Positions 47,580 to 55,798 of a DNA stretch of 58,359 bases are shown here, one piece after another. A model generated the notes under the pieces. It ran no database searches. It saw nothing but the letters and a program-made list of their open reading frames with translations, and had not been told where the DNA came from. Source of the stretch: Rhodothermales bacterium (GTDB taxonomy: Bacteria; Bacteroidota; Rhodothermia; Rhodothermales; Bin80); assembly GCA_028278205.1 (NCBI GenBank), contig JANQES010000145.1:1-58359 (forward strand). The letters are read 5' to 3'. Position 1 is the stretch's first letter, and every line of letters starts with the position of its first letter. Both the position numbers and the translations under genes were made by a program.

Positions 47580-49550
47580 TTACCCTGCCTCCGCCATTAT
47601 CCCGCGCATCAGCACCGCCGGAAAGTCATCAGGCAGTTTGAGGATCGATTCCATCAGAATTTTCATGATATAAAACACCTCTGTGTCGATGACCGCCCCC
47701 TCCGCGAGTTCAGTACGCGGCGTGCCCCGAAGCAACGTCCCGTCGTCATCGAATACAAAATCCACCTCCGGCGACTGCCAGCGTATTTCTTTGCGCTCCT
47801 GATGCAGAGCAAGGTAATATTCTTTCTCGTCGAGGCGACCCGTCATCGAAAACGGGGTCGGGAAAAAGAAACCATCCAGCGGAAAGCTCGCGCGATAGCC
47901 TTCTTCCGAATGAAAAAACCGGGGTTTTTCGATAAAGGGTGCGCCGTCTTCGGGGCAAAACGTGTCGCAGTTCCCGCAATCATTACAAAATTCAGCCAGG
48001 TTGGCGTACTGATTTTTCTTCTCTAAAACAAAGAATTTACCATCGGCCGGCACAAAGGTGTTTTGCTGATACCGATAATTTGTCATACCAAACTGCTGCG
48101 TTCCTGTGACCAGAAAAAAATTAGCAGCATTTGGGCAAACCGGCACGCAGATGTTACAACTGACGCAATCAAAAAACACAAGCTGGCTGTCGATGCGGGG
48201 CGGCTCTTTCTTGTTGGCCTCGTGATGATACCTCGGATTATGAACGAGGTGCGGGACGATACGCTCGCCATTGATCAGCCCGGCTCGATAGAGATCGTCC
48301 GAGGCTGTGAGGCCGGCTCGTTTCCGGATGAACGCGTCGAGGGTCCGGCACTCGGCGGCGACCATGGCGTCTTTCAATCGCTTCAGATACATGAAAAGCC
48401 GCGTATATCCGCCTTTTTTCAATAAATCTGTGCATGTCGTCACCGGGACCATGTTGCACAGCACCGCATCGACCACGTTGTGCTGATCGATGCCTGCCGA
48501 AAAGGAGATGGCCACCTCTTCGCCGAGCGCCTTTCTGAATCGATGCATGGCGTTTATCGAGAGCACGTGCAGCGGTGCGCCGGAGAGGTAGGCCACGTCG
48601 TCGTCAGGAAAAACATCTTTTTGATTTTTAACGACCAGCGTATTTGTGAACTTTGCGCCCACTTTTCTATCATACTTTTGTGCAAATTTTTTCAACCTTT
48701 TCATCATCTCAACCGCTTCATCGAATTGCATGTCATGATCGAAAGCCGCCGGATCTAACCGAATATGTTGATACCCTAATTTATCGTTCAATATCCGAGA
48801 CACGTCATCATACCCCAACAGCGTCGGGTTCATCTTGACGATGACGTGGACGCGGTGTTCTTCGATGAGGTGTTCGACGATCTTTTCGATCTCATCAGCC
48901 GGGCAGCCGTGGAATGTTGAGAGGGTAATGGAGCGGGATATTTCTGAGGGGATGTCCAGGTTTTTGTAATGCTGTAACCGCGCCGGCAGCGCCTCCAACC
49001 GCGCGCGAATGGCGGCCCCGGCATCGATCATGCCGGCAATCCACGCTTTGACCTGCGGCGAGGAGATGCCTTTCAGATCATAGCCGACGGAGAGGTCGAA
49101 GATGGTATCGTAAAAAGGAGAGCCTTTGGGAGGACCGAAGAGTTCTTCTTCTTCGATGATCTTCAGCAAAATCCAGGCTTTAACGTATTCGTCAAACGAA
49201 TCGTCGAGGCGTAATTCTTGCGACCATTCGATATTGTAGCACACATTGCGGGCGTCGATGCAGGGCCGCCCGATTTCGAGTTGATCCAGAATCTGAATCG
49301 TCTTCAACTCCATAATCCGGCATCCCCCCAGAAAAGAAAGCACGATGTTTTGCGCCATCTGGGTGTGCGGCCCGGACGCAGGCCCCAGCGGCGTCGCCGC
49401 TTTCTGATCATGAAAATCAACCGAGAAATCGACTTCAGAATAGCCTGTAAAAAACCTACGCTTTGGATACGCAAAGATAGACTGCGCCACGTCGAACTCA
49501 GTCAAGACCGAATCGATCAACCGTTCCAGGGATACGCCGACGAGTTCCAT
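47580..49550 (-). CDS. ygfK: YgfK-like Fe-S protein (short form)
   Basis: 656 residues. The N-terminal 440 residues resemble a dihydroorotate-dehydrogenase-like barrel: TPLGPASGPHTQMAQNIVLS, GGCRIMELKTIQILDQLEIG, TLSTFHGCPADEIEKIVEHL and MVPVTTCTDLLKKGGYTRLF. Two 4Fe-4S type motifs follow: FDCVSCNICVPVCPNAANFF and FCNDCGNCDTFCPEDGAPFI. This is the YgfK family signature. E. coli YgfK is over 1000 residues and carries a flavin/NAD(P) GltD-like part; no GxGxxG dinucleotide motif is seen here, so that part is lacking or encoded elsewhere. YgfK is required for bacterial urate breakdown and was formerly called a putative selenate reductase subunit. Confidence 0.88.
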   Translation of the reverse strand: MELVGVSLERLIDSVLTEFDVAQSIFAYPKRRFFTGYSEVDFSVDFHDQKAATPLGPASGPHTQMAQNIVLSFLGGCRIMELKTIQILDQLEIGRPCIDARNVCYNIEWSQELRLDDSFDEYVKAWILLKIIEEEELFGPPKGSPFYDTIFDLSVGYDLKGISSPQVKAWIAGMIDAGAAIRARLEALPARLQHYKNLDIPSEISRSITLSTFHGCPADEIEKIVEHLIEEHRVHVIVKMNPTLLGYDDVSRILNDKLGYQHIRLDPAAFDHDMQFDEAVEMMKRLKKFAQKYDRKVGAKFTNTLVVKNQKDVFPDDDVAYLSGAPLHVLSINAMHRFRKALGEEVAISFSAGIDQHNVVDAVLCNMVPVTTCTDLLKKGGYTRLFMYLKRLKDAMVAAECRTLDAFIRKRAGLTASDDLYRAGLINGERIVPHLVHNPRYHHEANKKEPPRIDSQLVFFDCVSCNICVPVCPNAANFFLVTGTQQFGMTNYRYQQNTFVPADGKFFVLEKKNQYANLAEFCNDCGNCDTFCPEDGAPFIEKPRFFHSEEGYRASFPLDGFFFPTPFSMTGRLDEKEYYLALHQERKEIRWQSPEVDFVFDDDGTLLRGTPRTELAEGAVIDTEVFYIMKILMESILKLPDDFPAVLMRGIMAEAG

Positions 49551-49587
49551 GAATTCGTTCGCCCATCAGAAGTTCAAATGAAGGTAG

Positions 49588-49688
49588 GGCGTAAAACGTA
49601 AAACGTGAAACGTAAGGGTGCAAGTAGAAACGGTCAGGATCTACCGACATTCTCCGCTACAGAATTACGTTTTACGCTACACGCCTGT
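49588..49688. repeat. Inverted GTAAAACGTAAAACGTG array supplying a stop codon
   Basis: GGCGTAAAACGTAAAACGTG and AAACGTAAGGG (49588-49618) face ATTACGTTTTACGCTACACGCC (49665-49686, with one substitution cluster). The TAG stop of the HD gene (49677-49679) lies in the right arm. Confidence 0.83.
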
Positions 49689-50333
49689 CAACGCGCGGAA
49701 GCGGTCGAGTTCCTGGGTGAGGTGCGCGCGCATCGGCTCCAGGCGGGGGTCGGAATAGTCCCGGCTGGCCGATAAGACGGCTTCGAAGAACCAGCGTTGC
49801 TCTTGCGGCCCGGCGCTGAGGGCCTTGCGGTTGGGGCCGTCGTTAAAGAGATCGAAGCCGCGCGTGATGGCCTGGTTCATCGTCCAGAGGTTGTGCAATT
49901 TGTCGGCGAGGCTGATGGCGGCGGCTTCGGGCGTGCTCTGGCGCAGATGCACGAGGTAGGCTTCTTTGCGGACGCGCCAGGGACGCTTCCGACCCTCGGC
50001 GTCCCGCGTCGGCTCAGTCACGGCTTCGACGAGCACCGTGACGGCCTCGCCCATCTGGCTTCGCAGATCCTCAGGGTCGAACGTTTGCCCGAAACGGTTC
50101 CGGTCTTCGAGCACGTCGTGCAAAAATGCCGCGGCGACGGCCTCCTCCCCCCATCCGGCGCGTTGCATGATGAGCGCCACGGCGGTCACGTGGGCCATCA
50201 CCGGCACGCGGAGCACGTCGTCGCCGGGCGGCGCGAAGGCCGGATCGCGCCACTGGCTCTTGCGGAAGGTGCCGTCGTGCCACTGCGCCGCCAGTTCAAC
50301 GGCTTGCTCGATCAAGGGGCTGAAAAAGGACAT
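49677..50333 (-). CDS. HD-domain hydrolase (RelA/SpoT HD-like, MESH1 type)
   Basis: 218 residues. HD-superfamily ligands are VMAHVTAVALI (His), AAAFLHDVLEDRNRFGQTF (His-Asp) and AISLADKLHNLWTMNQAI (Asp). The AAxFLHDVLEDt and LADKLHNL motifs are those of (p)ppGpp hydrolase domains of RelA/SpoT and MESH1 proteins. There is no synthetase, TGS or ACT domain. It could be a small alarmone hydrolase, or a hydrolase of another nucleotide. ATG 50333 follows a spacer with an inverted repeat; the stop is repeat-borne. Confidence 0.85.
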   Translation of the reverse strand: MSFFSPLIEQAVELAAQWHDGTFRKSQWRDPAFAPPGDDVLRVPVMAHVTAVALIMQRAGWGEEAVAAAFLHDVLEDRNRFGQTFDPEDLRSQMGEAVTVLVEAVTEPTRDAEGRKRPWRVRKEAYLVHLRQSTPEAAAISLADKLHNLWTMNQAITRGFDLFNDGPNRKALSAGPQEQRWFFEAVLSASRDYSDPRLEPMRAHLTQELDRFRALTGV

Positions 50334-50402
50334 GGGTTTGAGTTTTCAAGTCAGGAAGGGGTGGTACTGCTCATCCTTTCATTTCGTAGAAACGTTGGCG
50401 TA

Positions 50403-50488
50403 GGTCACTGGTCACTGGTCACTGGTGGAGGATAAAGAACCAATGACCAGTGACAGCGAGCGCCAGCGAGCGTAATGACCAGTGACCG
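50403..50488. repeat. Inverted GGTCACT heptad array
   Basis: GGTCACTGGTCACTGGTCAC (50403-50422) faces CCAATGACCAGTGAC and GTAATGACCAGTGACC (to 50488), with GCGAGCGCCAGCGAGCG between. It lies between the divergent-free tandem genes bshC and the HD gene and belongs to the broad GGTCAT/CATGACC group. Confidence 0.85.
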
Positions 50489-50557
50489 GCGCCAGCCTTT
50501 GTGCAAGGTAATACCAACAGGATTACCGAAATACTTTTGCATGACTACAGAGAAACC

Positions 50558-52207
50558 CTACAATTCAACAACCTGATGCTCCGATGTGTCGAGCGATAGT
50601 TGATTGTTGAGCATAGTTAAAAAGTCGGGGCCGTATTTGTTGAGGAAATAAAGCACCGAGAGCGAGCGCTCTTGCAGTTTGCCGCCGGGATAGAGGTTGA
50701 TCTGAGCCTTTTCGAGCCGGGCGCGAACCTGATCGTGGTTCTGCTTTTCGGCCCGGACGACGCGCCCTTTGAGTTTTTCAAGCTCTTTGGCGAGCGCCGC
50801 CCGCGTGGCCTCGGCGGTGCGAACGAGGGTGCGATCTACCTGTTCGATTTTGGGCTTAAGCGTGTTAATGGCCTGATGCAACGGCGCCCCGGCCTCTTTA
50901 AACATCGCGTCGATGTCTACGTCCATCTCTTGCAAGACCACGCGTTGGAAGAGCCGGTCGAGGTCGTCGCCGAAGTCGTTGACGTCGAGGGTGTGCTTTG
51001 TGAGCACTTTTTGGACCTTGGCCTCGGCCACGGTGACACTGGCGCGGGGGTAGATGATAGGCATCGGCAGGCCGGCCCATTCGTAGAGCGGCTTGAACTG
51101 GGCGAAATAAGCCACCTCGCCGGGGCCGCCTACATAGGCGGCGGTGGGCACCAGCCAGTCTTGCATCATCGGGCGCAGCACCACGTTGGGGCTGAAGCAC
51201 TTGGGGTCGGCGTCGAGCAAGACCAGAAGCTGGCTCTGCGTGAACGCGCGGTCTTTGCCGCGCAGCCGGAAGCCGTCGCCATCGACGTCGATGGGATGGC
51301 GGCCTTCGCCGTCGCACAGGAAGAGGTTGGTAGGCCGGGTGCTCACCTGCGCGTGGAAGTCCTGCGCCAGCACCTCGCTGACCGCCTCCAGACGCGCCGA
51401 CGAGGTGGCGTGGTCTTCGATTTCGCGATGAAACAGCGGAGACACCAGCCGCTTGAGGCGGACGTCGTCCGGGTCCATAAAAACGAGGCCGGTCTGCGGG
51501 AAGAGCGTCCGCATGAAGCGCGCAAAGGCATCGAGCAACGTCGTGCCGGGCCGATACGCGGCGCGGAGGTTCGCCATGAACGCGTCGCGGAAATCCGACG
51601 GCGGCAACGTCTCTTCCACCCGATCGATGACGTGGACGATCTGTTCGTTGAGCTTGAGCCGTCCGACGGGGCCGAGGTTGCCGTCTTCGGGGAGGGTGTG
51701 CCCGCTGTAGCGCAGCGGCACCACGGCATTGCTGCGCATCAGGTTGATATGCGCCACCTCTTCGAAGTCGTGGTCGCTGCCTTCGAGCCAGAAGATGGGC
51801 ACGACGGGCCGGCCTGTCTCTTCGGCGAGACGCCGGACGAGTTGCAACGCCGTGAGCGTCTTGTAGGGCGTATAAAGCGGGCCGGTGAACAGGCCTACCT
51901 GCTGCCCGGTGACCACGGCTACCGTCTCGGAGGCACGCAGAGCTTCGATGTGCTCGCGCGTGATGTGATCGAGGCCCCAGCGTTCGTTTTGGTCGAGCAA
52001 GACGTCGGCCAGGCGGTTGCGGTCGCGGGGGCGAGCGGCGGCGCGGTCGGCGGCCTCGCGGTAGGCTTCGGGGCTGCGCCAGTCGCCGTTATAAAAGCTG
52101 GCGAGGCGTTCGTAGTCGGTGCAATAGGTATTGAAAAGCGCCGAGAAGCCCGGCATCCGGGCAAAAGGCACACGACGCACGTGGGTATGGAGAGCTGTCG
52201 TCGTCAT
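50558..52207 (-). CDS. bshC: Bacillithiol biosynthesis cysteine-adding enzyme BshC
   Basis: 549 residues, the usual BshC length. The N-terminal Rossmann-like part has VAVVTGQQVGLFTGPLYTPY, the strongest family motif, then PIFWLEGSDHDFEEVAHIN and YRPGTTLLDAFARFMRTLF. In the second half SPNVVLRPMMQDWLVPTAAY and VGGPGEVAYFAQFKPLYEWA are also conserved, and a coiled-coil (LAKELEKLKGRVVRAEKQNH) follows. BshC ligates cysteine to GlcN-malate to finish bacillithiol, the low-molecular-weight thiol of Firmicutes and Bacteroidota-type bacteria. It follows the BFN/UVR gene on the minus strand, separated by a terminator and a palindrome. Confidence 0.96.
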   Translation of the reverse strand: MTTTALHTHVRRVPFARMPGFSALFNTYCTDYERLASFYNGDWRSPEAYREAADRAAARPRDRNRLADVLLDQNERWGLDHITREHIEALRASETVAVVTGQQVGLFTGPLYTPYKTLTALQLVRRLAEETGRPVVPIFWLEGSDHDFEEVAHINLMRSNAVVPLRYSGHTLPEDGNLGPVGRLKLNEQIVHVIDRVEETLPPSDFRDAFMANLRAAYRPGTTLLDAFARFMRTLFPQTGLVFMDPDDVRLKRLVSPLFHREIEDHATSSARLEAVSEVLAQDFHAQVSTRPTNLFLCDGEGRHPIDVDGDGFRLRGKDRAFTQSQLLVLLDADPKCFSPNVVLRPMMQDWLVPTAAYVGGPGEVAYFAQFKPLYEWAGLPMPIIYPRASVTVAEAKVQKVLTKHTLDVNDFGDDLDRLFQRVVLQEMDVDIDAMFKEAGAPLHQAINTLKPKIEQVDRTLVRTAEATRAALAKELEKLKGRVVRAEKQNHDQVRARLEKAQINLYPGGKLQERSLSVLYFLNKYGPDFLTMLNNQLSLDTSEHQVVEL

Positions 52208-52229
52208 AAAGTCGGGTTACCAAAAAGAA

Positions 52230-52268
52230 AGCGAAGCCCCGCGAGCCGAGCGGCAGGGAAGCTTCGCT
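52230..52268 (-). terminator. Intrinsic terminator between the BFN/UVR and bshC genes
   Basis: On the minus strand AGCGAAGC (52268-52261) pairs with GCTTCGCT (52237-52230), with an inner G/C-rich pairing, followed by TTCTTTTTGG. This is the form of a rho-independent terminator for the upstream gene. Confidence 0.7.
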
Positions 52269-52270
52269 CA

Positions 52271-52297
52271 ATGAATTTTGACGTTGTCAAAATTCAT
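52271..52297. repeat. 27-bp solo palindrome of the MITE-like family (copy 5)
   Basis: ATGAATTTTGAC, GTT, GTCAAAATTCAT, with the same 3-base gap as the copy at 35759. It sits seven bases from the stop of the BFN/UVR gene. Confidence 0.85.
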
Positions 52298-52303
52298 AAT
52301 TCA

Positions 52304-52882
52304 CTAATTCTGTTTCCCTTTCATCTGGGCGATCTCGTCGCGGAGCCGGGCGGCCTTTTCGTAATCCTCCTCCTGGATGGCCTGCGAGAGCTGCTGCTCC
52401 ATCTGCTCTACGCGCGTCATCTTGGGTTCGTCTTCCGGCGGGGCCGCGCTCGCCATCGCCGAGACGCCCTCTTCCTCGGTGGGGATGCCGGCTTCTTCGA
52501 GCACGAGCGGGGCGACGTAGATCGGCGCATCGACCCGGACGGCCAGCGCGACGGCATCGCTCGGACGCGAATCGAGTTGATTCTCTTCGCCGTCGTGGAC
52601 GTAGCGGATCTTGGCAAAGAACGTCCCTTCGCGCAACTCGTCGATGATCACGTCGAGCACTTCGCCGCCCATGTCGTTGAAGGCATCGCGCAGCAAGTCG
52701 TGGGTCATCGGACGCGGCGGCTGGATCTTTTCGAGTTCGAGGGCGATAGCCTGCGCCTCGAACGCGCCGATGATAATCGGCAAACGGCGATTGCCGTTAA
52801 TTTCTCCAAGCACCAGGGCGTAGGCCCCTCCACTGGAAGGACTCGTCGACAGACCGATTATATCTACCTGAATAAGATCCAT
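52304..52882 (-). CDS. Bifunctional nuclease (BFN/DUF151) domain protein with UVR motif
   Basis: 192 residues. The BFN domain occupies about 1-130: YALVLGEINGNRRLPIIIGA, FEAQAIALELEKIQPPRPMT, HDLLRDAFNDMGGEVLDVII and LDSRPSDAVALAVRVDAPIY, which holds the signature SRPSDAxALAVR. A C-terminal UvrB/UvrC interaction helix pair follows (LSQAIQEEDYEKAARLRDEI). Plant BFN proteins have DNase/RNase activity; bacterial members are uncharacterised but widespread in Bacteroidota-like phyla, often with the UVR tail. Located upstream of bshC, separated by a terminator, so it is probably its own unit. Confidence 0.92.
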   Translation of the reverse strand: MDLIQVDIIGLSTSPSSGGAYALVLGEINGNRRLPIIIGAFEAQAIALELEKIQPPRPMTHDLLRDAFNDMGGEVLDVIIDELREGTFFAKIRYVHDGEENQLDSRPSDAVALAVRVDAPIYVAPLVLEEAGIPTEEEGVSAMASAAPPEDEPKMTRVEQMEQQLSQAIQEEDYEKAARLRDEIAQMKGKQN

Positions 52883-53000
52883 AGTAATCGCAGAACAACG
52901 CAGTGATTCCCGTCCTTCGACGGTACGGCTTAAGGGGGTAGAGCGTACCCATGTACGCAGTCAATCCCGAAACGGTCCCATTTAGAACAAGGCTTCCTTT

Positions 53001-54107
53001 TCAGGACAATGCTTTCTTCAACGCGACCAAAAAGGCCTTGTTCTCTTCGGGCGTGCCGGCGTTGACACGGAGGTAGCCTTTCAATTCAGGATAGCCGCCC
53101 ATGTTGCGCACCAACACGCCGGCCCGCGCCAGGCGATCCATCATCACATCGGGTTCGACGGTCGTTTTGAAAAGCACAAAATTGGCCTGCGACGGCACCA
53201 CCTCGACGCCGTCCATCGCGCCGAGATGCCCGGTAAGCTGCTTGCATTCGCGTTTCATCAGGGCCACGCGTTCGTCGAGCAACGCCGGGCGTTCCAGCAG
53301 CGCCAGCGCCGTCATCTCGGCCAGGCGGTCTACCATAAACGGCAAACGCGCTTTGAGCAGTTCGCTGACGACGGCGGGATGCCCCATCATGTAGCCCAGC
53401 CGCAACCCGGCCAGCCCGAACGCCTTCGACAGCGTCCGCAGCAGAATCAGGTTCGGATACGCCGGCAGGATCGCCTGCGCGCTCTCTTCTTCGGTAAACT
53501 CGACGTACGCCTCATCGACAACGACGAAGCCGGGCGCCTCGCACACAATCGCCTCGATCTCGTGAAGCGGCATCGACAGGCCGGTGGGATTGTTGGGCGT
53601 CGTGAGCACCACGAGCACCGGCTGTACCCGGCGGACGGCCTCCAGAATCGCCTCGGCGTCGAAGCTCAGGTCGGCGCGCGGCGGCACGGCGGTGAGCACG
53701 CCGCCATGCAGGCGCACCACCGTCTCGTAGAGGGCAAACATAGGCCGGGGCAACACCACCGCAGCCCCCTCCCCAATCATCCCCAACCCGAACGTGTAGG
53801 TCAACTCGTTCGAGCCGTTGCCCACGAGGATGCCATCCGGATCCCACCCGACGAATTCGCCCAGGGCGCGGCACAGGCGGTCCGGCTGCTCGGTCGGGTA
53901 TCGGTTGAAAGGCGTATAAAAAAACGCCTCGATCAGCTCGCGCTTGAGATCTTCGGGCAGATCGAGCGGGCACTCGTTCTGGTTGAGCTTCACCGCAATA
54001 TTGGGCACCCCGCCGACGAGGTACGGCTTCTGCTGCCGCACCGCCCGGCGGATGTTGGCGAGAGCCTGGTCGAGTGCTGCTGTTTTCGTTGTTTCTGCTT
54101 GATTCAT
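53001..54107 (-). CDS. hisC: Histidinol-phosphate aminotransferase HisC
   Basis: 368 residues from ATG 54107, which has a good ribosome binding site (AAGGATAAGGAA). Fold-type I aminotransferase features are AVKLNQNECPLDLPEDLKRE, NRYPTEQPDRLCRALGEFVG, LVGNGSNELTYTFGLGMIG, LTTPNNPTGLSMPLHEIEAI, VVDEAYVEF and the PLP Lys in LRTLSKAFGLAGLRLGYMMG. NxNExP and LRTLSKAFGLAGLR are specific for HisC. It transfers an amino group to imidazole acetol-phosphate in histidine synthesis. hisD lies upstream on the same strand, separated by two repeat elements of about 200 bases, so the pair may be one interrupted operon. Confidence 0.95.
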   Translation of the reverse strand: MNQAETTKTAALDQALANIRRAVRQQKPYLVGGVPNIAVKLNQNECPLDLPEDLKRELIEAFFYTPFNRYPTEQPDRLCRALGEFVGWDPDGILVGNGSNELTYTFGLGMIGEGAAVVLPRPMFALYETVVRLHGGVLTAVPPRADLSFDAEAILEAVRRVQPVLVVLTTPNNPTGLSMPLHEIEAIVCEAPGFVVVDEAYVEFTEEESAQAILPAYPNLILLRTLSKAFGLAGLRLGYMMGHPAVVSELLKARLPFMVDRLAEMTALALLERPALLDERVALMKRECKQLTGHLGAMDGVEVVPSQANFVLFKTTVEPDVMMDRLARAGVLVRNMGGYPELKGYLRVNAGTPEENKAFLVALKKALS

Positions 54108-54120
54108 TTCCTTATCCTTT

Positions 54121-54231
54121 CTCGTTCCCACGGTCCTCCGTGGGAATGCAGAACCGGACGCTCCTGCGTCCGAAAGGGAGACGCAGGAGCGTCTCAGATG
54201 GGCATTCCCACGCAGGAGCGTGGGAACGAGC
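54121..54231. repeat. Inverted GTTCCCACG / CGTGGGAACGAG repeat
   Basis: CTCGTTCCCACGGTCCTCCG and TGGGAATGCA on the left face TGGGCATTCCCACGCAGGAG and CGTGGGAACGAG on the right, with an inner GACGCTCCTGCGTC / GACGCAGGAGCGTC palindrome. This word is seen in many unrelated bacterial genomes. It lies directly before hisC. Confidence 0.87.
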
Positions 54232-54242
54232 TACGTTGGTAG

Positions 54243-54313
54243 TTGGATTTTGGATTGTTTTCTTGAAGCGACATCGCTGGTCATCCAAAATCTAAAATCC
54301 AAAATCTAAAATC
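54243..54313. repeat. Short inverted heptad element, copy 6 (AAAATCC word, no conserved core)
   Basis: TTGGATTTTGGATT (54243-54256) faces ATCCAAAATCTAAAATCC and AAAATCTAAAATC (to 54313). The TAG stop of hisD (54306-54308) and its last codon are part of the ATTTTAG heptad. Confidence 0.85.
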
Positions 54314-55592
54314 GATCCAGCCTTACCGCGATGGCGTGGGCGTGGGCCGTGAGCGCTTCGCTTTCGGCGAAAGCGACGATGTCTGCGCCGGTAGCCTGCA
54401 ACCGCGCCTGGGTGTAGGCAATGATGGATTGTTTGCGGATGAAGTCGTCGACGCTCAGGGCCGAGGCGTAGCGGGCTGTGCCGCCGGTGGGCAACACATG
54501 GTTCGGCCCGGCGAAGTAGTCGCCTACGGGCTCGGACGAATACGGCCCCAGAAAGATCGCGCCGGCGTGTTTGATGGTCGTCATCGCCTGCCACGGATCT
54601 TGAACAATCAACTCCAGGTGTTCGGGGGCGAGGTCGTTGACCATCGTCACGGCCTGCTCCATCGTCTCGGTGACGATGCAGGCGCCGAAATCGCGGAGAG
54701 ACGATTCGATGATGGCGCGTCGTTCCAGCGCCGGTGTCATGCGCGCGACGTGGTCGCGGACGGCGTGGGCCAGCGGGCGATGCGGCGTCACCAGAATCGC
54801 GGAGGCCCGCTCGTCGTGCTCGGCCTGCGAGAGCAAGTCGGCAGCCACAAATTCGGCGTCGGCGGTCTCGTCGGCCAGCACGACGATTTCGCTGGGGCCG
54901 GCCACCGAGTCGATATCGACCGGGCCGTAGACGAGCTTTTTGGCCGCCGCTACATAGGCATTGCCCGGCCCGACGATCTTGTCCACCTTTGGGATTGAGT
55001 CCGTCCCGAAGGCCAGCGCCGCGACGGCCTGCGCCCCGCCGGCAGCGTAGACGTTTTCGAGCCTCAGAAAATGCGCTGTCGCCATCACGAGGTGGTGCGG
55101 CAACCCATCGGCCTGCGGCGGCGAGACGAGGTGGATCTCCTCGACGCCGGCCACCTGCGCCGGGATCGCATTCATCAACAGGCTCGACGGGTAGAACGCC
55201 GTGCCACCGGGCACGTAGAGCCCCACACGTTCGAGCGGCACGACGCGTTGGCCCAGCAACACGCCGTCGCCGTCGTCCATAAACCAGGACTGCTGCTGCT
55301 GCTTTTCGTGAAAACGACGGATGTTGCCCGCCGCCTCGGCGACGATGCGTCGCAAGGCCGGATCCATCGCCTCGAAAGCCTGCGCCAGGACCTCCGGCGG
55401 CGCCTTCAACAGCTCCGGGCGCACGCCGTCGAAGCGTTCGGTGAAGTCGAGCACCGCCGCGTCGCCGCGCGCCCGCACCTCAGCGACGATGGCCTGCGCC
55501 GCCGCCTCCACGTCGGGATCGAACGACGCGCTGCGGTTGAGGATAGCCCCAAGCCGCGCCTCACGCTCGGCATAATCGACGATTGGGATCAT
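54306..55592 (-). CDS. hisD: Histidinol dehydrogenase HisD
   Basis: 428 residues. Conserved blocks include VGLYVPGGTAFYPSSLLMNA, VDKIVGPGNAYVAAAKKLVY, DSVAGPSEIVVLADETADAE, VAADLLSQAEHDERA, LAPEHLELIV and GPNHVLPTGGTARYASALSV, which together contain the zinc and NAD ligands and the catalytic Glu-His pair. HisD performs the last two oxidations of histidine synthesis. It begins at ATG 55592 and ends with VRLDRF, whose last codon and TAG are contributed by a heptad repeat. hisC follows on the same strand. Confidence 0.97.
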   Translation of the reverse strand: MIPIVDYAEREARLGAILNRSASFDPDVEAAAQAIVAEVRARGDAAVLDFTERFDGVRPELLKAPPEVLAQAFEAMDPALRRIVAEAAGNIRRFHEKQQQQSWFMDDGDGVLLGQRVVPLERVGLYVPGGTAFYPSSLLMNAIPAQVAGVEEIHLVSPPQADGLPHHLVMATAHFLRLENVYAAGGAQAVAALAFGTDSIPKVDKIVGPGNAYVAAAKKLVYGPVDIDSVAGPSEIVVLADETADAEFVAADLLSQAEHDERASAILVTPHRPLAHAVRDHVARMTPALERRAIIESSLRDFGACIVTETMEQAVTMVNDLAPEHLELIVQDPWQAMTTIKHAGAIFLGPYSSEPVGDYFAGPNHVLPTGGTARYASALSVDDFIRKQSIIAYTQARLQATGADIVAFAESEALTAHAHAIAVRLDRF

Positions 55593-55734
55593 GAGGGATT
55601 GCTACTATCAACGAGAAAAACCGGGATGTTTCGGTGGGAAAGGATGATAGCACCGAGCCGTGAAGAAGTTCTTATCGAAAGGCCGGTTGCGACACGATTA
55701 GAGAAAGGTTCACGCGTTGCTTCCCCCAAACGCA

Positions 55735-55768
55735 ACGAACCCTGCCGCGCCGACGCAGCAGGGTTCGT
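55735..55768 (-). terminator. Hairpin between the DUF3276 and hisD genes
   Basis: ACGAACCCTGC (55735-55745) and GCAGGGTTCGT (55758-55768) form a perfect 11-bp stem. On the minus strand it comes 30 bases after the DUF3276 stop. The T-run after it is interrupted (TTGCGTTT), so termination strength is uncertain; an attenuator for hisD is not excluded. Confidence 0.5.
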
Positions 55769-55798
55769 GGAAAAGGGGTTATCCGACAACTATCCCGC

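Noticed and set aside
50672..52906. 744-codon plus-strand frame
   Set aside because: Antisense to bshC and the BFN gene; no recognisable motif.
52883..53000. Possible tRNA in the spacer before hisC
   Set aside because: No TTC-loop (GGTTCRA) consensus and no cloverleaf arms could be drawn.
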